Positions 5,684 to 8,162 of a stretch of DNA of 8,162 bases are shown one piece after another. The stretch is from Oligoflexia bacterium (GTDB taxonomy: Bacteria > Bdellovibrionota > UBA1018): assembly GCA_025352185.1 (NCBI GenBank), contig JANXTV010000171.1, positions 1 to 8,162 on the forward strand, read 5' to 3'. The notes under the pieces are model-generated. The model made no database searches and was not told where the DNA came from. It saw only the letters and a list, made by a program, of their open reading frames with translations. Positions within the stretch are counted from its first letter, which is position 1. Each line of letters opens with the position of its first letter. The position numbers and the translations under genes are program-made.

Positions 5684-6316
5684 TTACTCAAGTCCGAGGC
5701 GGGACTTTAAACGGAGGAGATCTCGCTCCATCGAGCGAAGGTATTGGCCGTCAGAAACTAATTTTTCAATGAGTCGTAGGGATTCGGATCGGCCCTCTCC
5801 CGCATCGTACTGATCTTCGAGGATCTGAATTCGGGCTTTCAAATCGTCCGCACGCTTTTTTAAGTCGGAACCGAAAGCGGCGAGTTGCGTAACGGCGGTA
5901 GTCGGCGCCTCCATCACGGCGTCTTGCAGACTAAACCACTCTTCGGCGAGTTCGGCGGGTATCGCGGGCTTTTCCGTCGCCGATCCTTCCGGCTTTACGA
6001 GGCCTTCGAGCTCCAGCAAATAGTTCCGGAGGGCATCCCGTTTCGTTAGCGTCTGATAAGCGCGGTTCACCGCACTCATCCGTTCCACCGATATCACTTT
6101 CCACTTCGTATCGTTGCCGGCCGCGAAACGATCGGGGTGGAGCATCCGGGAAATTTCGTAGAATTTCTTTTCGAGCGAGGGAAGGTCCTGTTTAAAACCG
6201 CGTTTCACTTCCAGGAGCGAGAAATAATCCTCGCCCGGGGCGACGGGTTGAGGTCCGCCACACTTCGCGCAGACGGGACTCAGGATCTCGACTCCGCAGA
6301 AGAGGCAGTTTTTCAT
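5684..6316 (-). CDS. hscB: J-domain co-chaperone HscB with N-terminal tetracysteine module
   Basis: A 210-residue co-chaperone that brings IscU to HscA and stimulates its ATPase. E. coli HscB is 171 residues; the extra length here is largely an N-terminal module with two CxxC pairs, Cys4/Cys7 and Cys16/Cys19, of the kind known from human HSC20, where it binds metal. The J-domain follows (about 29-100): EDYFSLLEV, then the essential HPD at 60-62 (LHPDRF), then a VNRAYQTL segment. A helical C-terminal domain that should contact IscU completes it. ATG at 6316 is preferred: it lies two bases after the iscA stop (TAACGATG), so translation is probably coupled, and it places the first cysteine at residue 4. 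A GTG at 6343 would add nine residues and has no ribosome binding site. No strong Shine-Dalgarno sequence is seen for either. Confidence 0.93.
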   Translation of the reverse strand: MKNCLFCGVEILSPVCAKCGGPQPVAPGEDYFSLLEVKRGFKQDLPSLEKKFYEISRMLHPDRFAAGNDTKWKVISVERMSAVNRAYQTLTKRDALRNYLLELEGLVKPEGSATEKPAIPAELAEEWFSLQDAVMEAPTTAVTQLAAFGSDLKKRADDLKARIQILEDQYDAGEGRSESLRLIEKLVSDGQYLRSMERDLLRLKSRLGLE

Positions 6317-6318
6317 CG

Positions 6319-6651
6319 TTAGACCGAGAAACTCGAACCGCACCCGCAGGTGCGCTTCGCATTCGGGTTTTGGAAAACGAATCCGGTTCCGTTTAATCCA
6401 TCGGTAAAGTCGAGCGTGGTTCCCGACAGGTAGAGATAAGACTTCGCGTCGATGATGAGTTTAATCTCCGGAGCGAGGTCGAAGACCTTATCGGAAGTCG
6501 CGACCGGCTCCTTATCGAAACCGAGCTTATAGCTCATTCCGGAGCACCCGCCGCCGGCAACCATCACGCGTAACTGCGCGCCTTCGGCCGTCGGGTCGGT
6601 CGTCTTAATTCGGTGGATTTCCTTTACTGCTTTTTCAGTGACGTTAATCAT
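6319..6651 (-). CDS. iscA: A-type Fe-S carrier / iron-binding protein IscA
   Basis: A 110-residue A-type carrier that receives iron or Fe-S clusters and passes them to client proteins. The three conserved cysteines are present: Cys36 in AGGGCSGM, and Cys102 and Cys104 in the C-terminal TCGCGSSF. The DFTDGLNGTGFVFQNPNA stretch before the CGC motif is characteristic of the IscA/ErpA/SufA group. Length matches E. coli IscA (107). Placement between iscU and hscB supports IscA over ErpA or SufA. The ATG overlaps the iscU stop (ATGA, 6651-6648), and AAGGAGA just upstream, within the end of iscU, is a strong ribosome binding site. Translation is therefore probably coupled to iscU. Confidence 0.96.
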   Translation of the reverse strand: MINVTEKAVKEIHRIKTTDPTAEGAQLRVMVAGGGCSGMSYKLGFDKEPVATSDKVFDLAPEIKLIIDAKSYLYLSGTTLDFTDGLNGTGFVFQNPNAKRTCGCGSSFSV

Positions 6652-7040
6652 GCCGTCTCCTTTTGCTTAGAAAGATAATCTTTAACCGCGGCCTTAATGG
6701 CGTCCTCCGCAAGGACGGAACAATGGATTTTAATCGGAGGGAGCGAAAGCTCTTCGACAATCTGGGTGTTTTTAATCAGGAGAGCCTCTTCACAGGTCTT
6801 CCCCTTCACCCATTCGGTCGCCAGCGAGCTCGAAGCGATCGCGCTGCCGCAGCCGAAAGTCTTAAACTTAGCGTCCTTAATGACGCCGGTCTTTTCATCG
6901 ACTTCGATTTGGAGCTTCATCACGTCTCCGCATTCCGGAGCCCCGACGAGCCCGGTTCCTACGTCGATGCGTGCTTTATCGAGTGAGCCGATGTTGCGTG
7001 GATTTTCGAAGTGTTCAATTACTTTTGCGGTGTATGCCAT
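6648..7040 (-). CDS. iscU: Fe-S cluster scaffold protein IscU
   Basis: A 130-residue scaffold on which the [2Fe-2S] cluster is assembled from IscS sulfur. It matches the E. coli protein (128 residues) closely from MAYTAKVIEHFENPRN onward. Cluster ligands are all present: Cys37, Asp39 (APECGDVMKL), Cys64 (TFGCGSAIASSS) and Cys107 (IHCSVLAEDA). The chaperone recognition site reads LPPIK at 100-104 in place of LPPVK, a conservative change. The gene follows iscS after 50 bases and has a clear AGAGGG ribosome binding site 8 bases before its ATG. It overlaps iscA by four bases. IscU rather than SufU or NifU is indicated by the single-domain length, the LPPIK motif and the hscBA partners. Confidence 0.97.
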   Translation of the reverse strand: MAYTAKVIEHFENPRNIGSLDKARIDVGTGLVGAPECGDVMKLQIEVDEKTGVIKDAKFKTFGCGSAIASSSLATEWVKGKTCEEALLIKNTQIVEELSLPPIKIHCSVLAEDAIKAAVKDYLSKQKETA

Positions 7041-7090
7041 TTTCTTTACCCTCTATGCTCGTAAACTTTAGATCCCGATGCCCAAAAAAC

Positions 7091-8162
7091 TTAATGTCCG
7101 GTCCAAACGACCGACTTTAAATCAATTCCCTCTTTCGCCATTTCGTAAAGCGGCGAGAGGTCGCGAAGTTTCTTAACCGTCGCGATAACTTTTTTAGCGG
7201 CGAAGTCGATTTCCTCTTCCGTCGTGAATCGACCTACGGAAAACCGAATCGACGTATGGGCGAGATCTTCGCCGACGCCCAGAGCTTTCAGCACGTAAGA
7301 AGGTTCAAGGGATGCGCTCGTGCATGCCGATCCCGAAGAAACGGCGAGTTCCTTCATGCCCATCATCAGAGACTCCCCTTCGCAGTAGGCGAAAGAAACG
7401 TTCAGATTATTCGGCAGTCGCTCGGTCGGATGCCCGTTTAAATAAACTTCATCGAGCTCGGCGCGAATGGCGTTCCAGAGGCGATCGCGAAGTGCCCGAA
7501 TCCTAGGCATTTCGATCGGCATGACCCGACCGGCGACTTCGCAGGCCTTTCCGAGGCCAACGATACCGGTGACGTTCAGCGTTCCCGAACGCATTCCTTT
7601 TTCGTGGCCGCCGCCGTGGAGAATCGCGGCGAGACGAACTCGCGGATTCTTCCGCCGGACGAACAGAGCGCCGACGCCCTTCGGACCGTAAATTTTATGC
7701 GCGGTGATCGACATCAGGTCGATACCCATCGCGTTTACGTCGACCGGCACCTTCCCGACCGCTTGGACGGCATCGGTGTGGAAGAGGACGCCGCGTTCTT
7801 TACAGAGCTTACCGATTTCAGCGATCGGATTAATCGATCCCACTTCGTTATTCGCGAACATCACGGAGACGAGGATCGTCTTATCGGTGATCATCTTTGC
7901 GAGTTCCGAGACGATCACTCGTCCGGTTTCATCGATCTTCGCGTATTCGATCTTAAATCCTTTTTTCTCCAGCGCGTGCGCCGTATCGAGGATCGCTTTA
8001 TGTTCGATCGGGGTCACGATGATGTGATTCCCTTTTTCGGCGTACATATCGGCTACGCCCTGGAGCGCGAGGTTATTCGATTCCGTTGCTCCCGAGGTAA
8101 AAATCACTTCTTTTTCGCTTGCACCGATGAGGTCCGCGACTTGTTTCCGAGCGAATTCGACG
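7091..8162 (-). CDS. iscS: Cysteine desulfurase IscS (5' end beyond the window)
   Basis: A PLP enzyme that converts cysteine to alanine and hands the sulfur to IscU. The visible 356 or so residues run from the right edge (VEFARKQVADLIGAS, then the TSGATESNN cofactor loop) to the natural C-terminus. By alignment with remembered E. coli IscS (404 residues), about 50 N-terminal residues and the start codon are missing. Key residues are present: His in IEHKAILDT (His104 equivalent), Asp and Gln in HTDAVQAVGK, the PLP lysine in SITAHKIYGPK (codon at 7696-7694) and the persulfide cysteine in SSGSACTSASLEP (codon at 7324-7322). The C-terminus, LSPLYEMAKEGIDL, resembles the IscU-binding tail of IscS. 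The GTG at 8107 is an internal valine codon, not the start. Whether iscR precedes it cannot be seen. Confidence 0.97.
   Translation of the reverse strand, partial: VEFARKQVADLIGASEKEVIFTSGATESNNLALQGVADMYAEKGNHIIVTPIEHKAILDTAHALEKKGFKIEYAKIDETGRVIVSELAKMITDKTILVSVMFANNEVGSINPIAEIGKLCKERGVLFHTDAVQAVGKVPVDVNAMGIDLMSITAHKIYGPKGVGALFVRRKNPRVRLAAILHGGGHEKGMRSGTLNVTGIVGLGKACEVAGRVMPIEMPRIRALRDRLWNAIRAELDEVYLNGHPTERLPNNLNVSFAYCEGESLMMGMKELAVSSGSACTSASLEPSYVLKALGVGEDLAHTSIRFSVGRFTTEEEIDFAAKKVIATVKKLRDLSPLYEMAKEGIDLKSVVWTGH

Noticed and set aside
5487..5813. Open + strand frame opposite the hscA start and hscB end
   Set aside because: It spans the hscB-hscA junction in antisense, and its Arg/Ser-rich product looks like no family I know.
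6317..6343. GTG at 6343 as the hscB start
   Set aside because: It would add nine residues inside iscA and has no ribosome binding site. The ATG two bases after the iscA stop fits the tetracysteine module and coupling better.
8105..8107. GTG at 8107 as the iscS start
   Set aside because: The frame stays open to the edge and the 18 codons upstream match the IscS family (ARKQVADLIGAS), so the gene is cut by the window.

Overview
The window carries a compact bacterial chromosomal segment. One gene lies on the + strand (107-913), and a nine-gene, apparently single transcription unit on the - strand fills the rest (8162 down to 910). I see no mobile element, CRISPR array, tRNA or rRNA. The + gene encodes a TIGR02147/DUF4423-type protein. 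That family is best known from Fibrobacter and from Bdellovibrio-like predatory bacteria. Together with a proteobacterial-type isc operon and base composition of roughly half G+C by eye, this suggests a member of Bdellovibrionota or a nearby 'deltaproteobacterial' lineage. This placement is inference from family knowledge, not a database result.

Layout. Positions 1-106 are an AT-rich leader with a strong ribosome binding site and a weak candidate promoter for the + gene. Reading the - strand from the right edge, the order is iscS (5' end cut off by the window edge), iscU, iscA, hscB, hscA and fdx, the classical order of the ISC iron-sulfur cluster assembly operon. No iscX follows fdx. Instead the unit runs on, through 4-base stop/start overlaps, into a family-5 (OppA-like) solute-binding lipoprotein, a FAS1-like/MaoC-N hot-dog protein and a MaoC-type hydratase. 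The last stop codon of this unit overlaps the stop codon of the + gene tail-to-tail, so no intergenic space is left for a terminator.

How the genes work together. IscS takes sulfur from cysteine and IscU is the scaffold on which the cluster is built. Fdx supplies electrons, HscB and HscA release the cluster from IscU, and IscA carries iron or clusters onward. All the key residues I looked for are present: the IscS PLP lysine and sulfur-carrying cysteine, three IscU cysteines plus Asp39 and the LPPIK chaperone site, three IscA cysteines, HPD in HscB and four Fdx cluster cysteines. Two protein features stand out. HscB has an N-terminal tetracysteine (CxxC...CxxC) module like that of mitochondrial HSC20, and HscA begins with a His-acidic repeat that could bind metal. 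The dehydratase pair resembles HadA/HadB-type split hot-dog 3-hydroxyacyl dehydratases. Why it and a peptide-binding lipoprotein travel with isc is not explained by the sequence. I found no wholly new system; the unusual points are the operon extension, the two metal-binding-like N-termini and the overlapping convergent ends.
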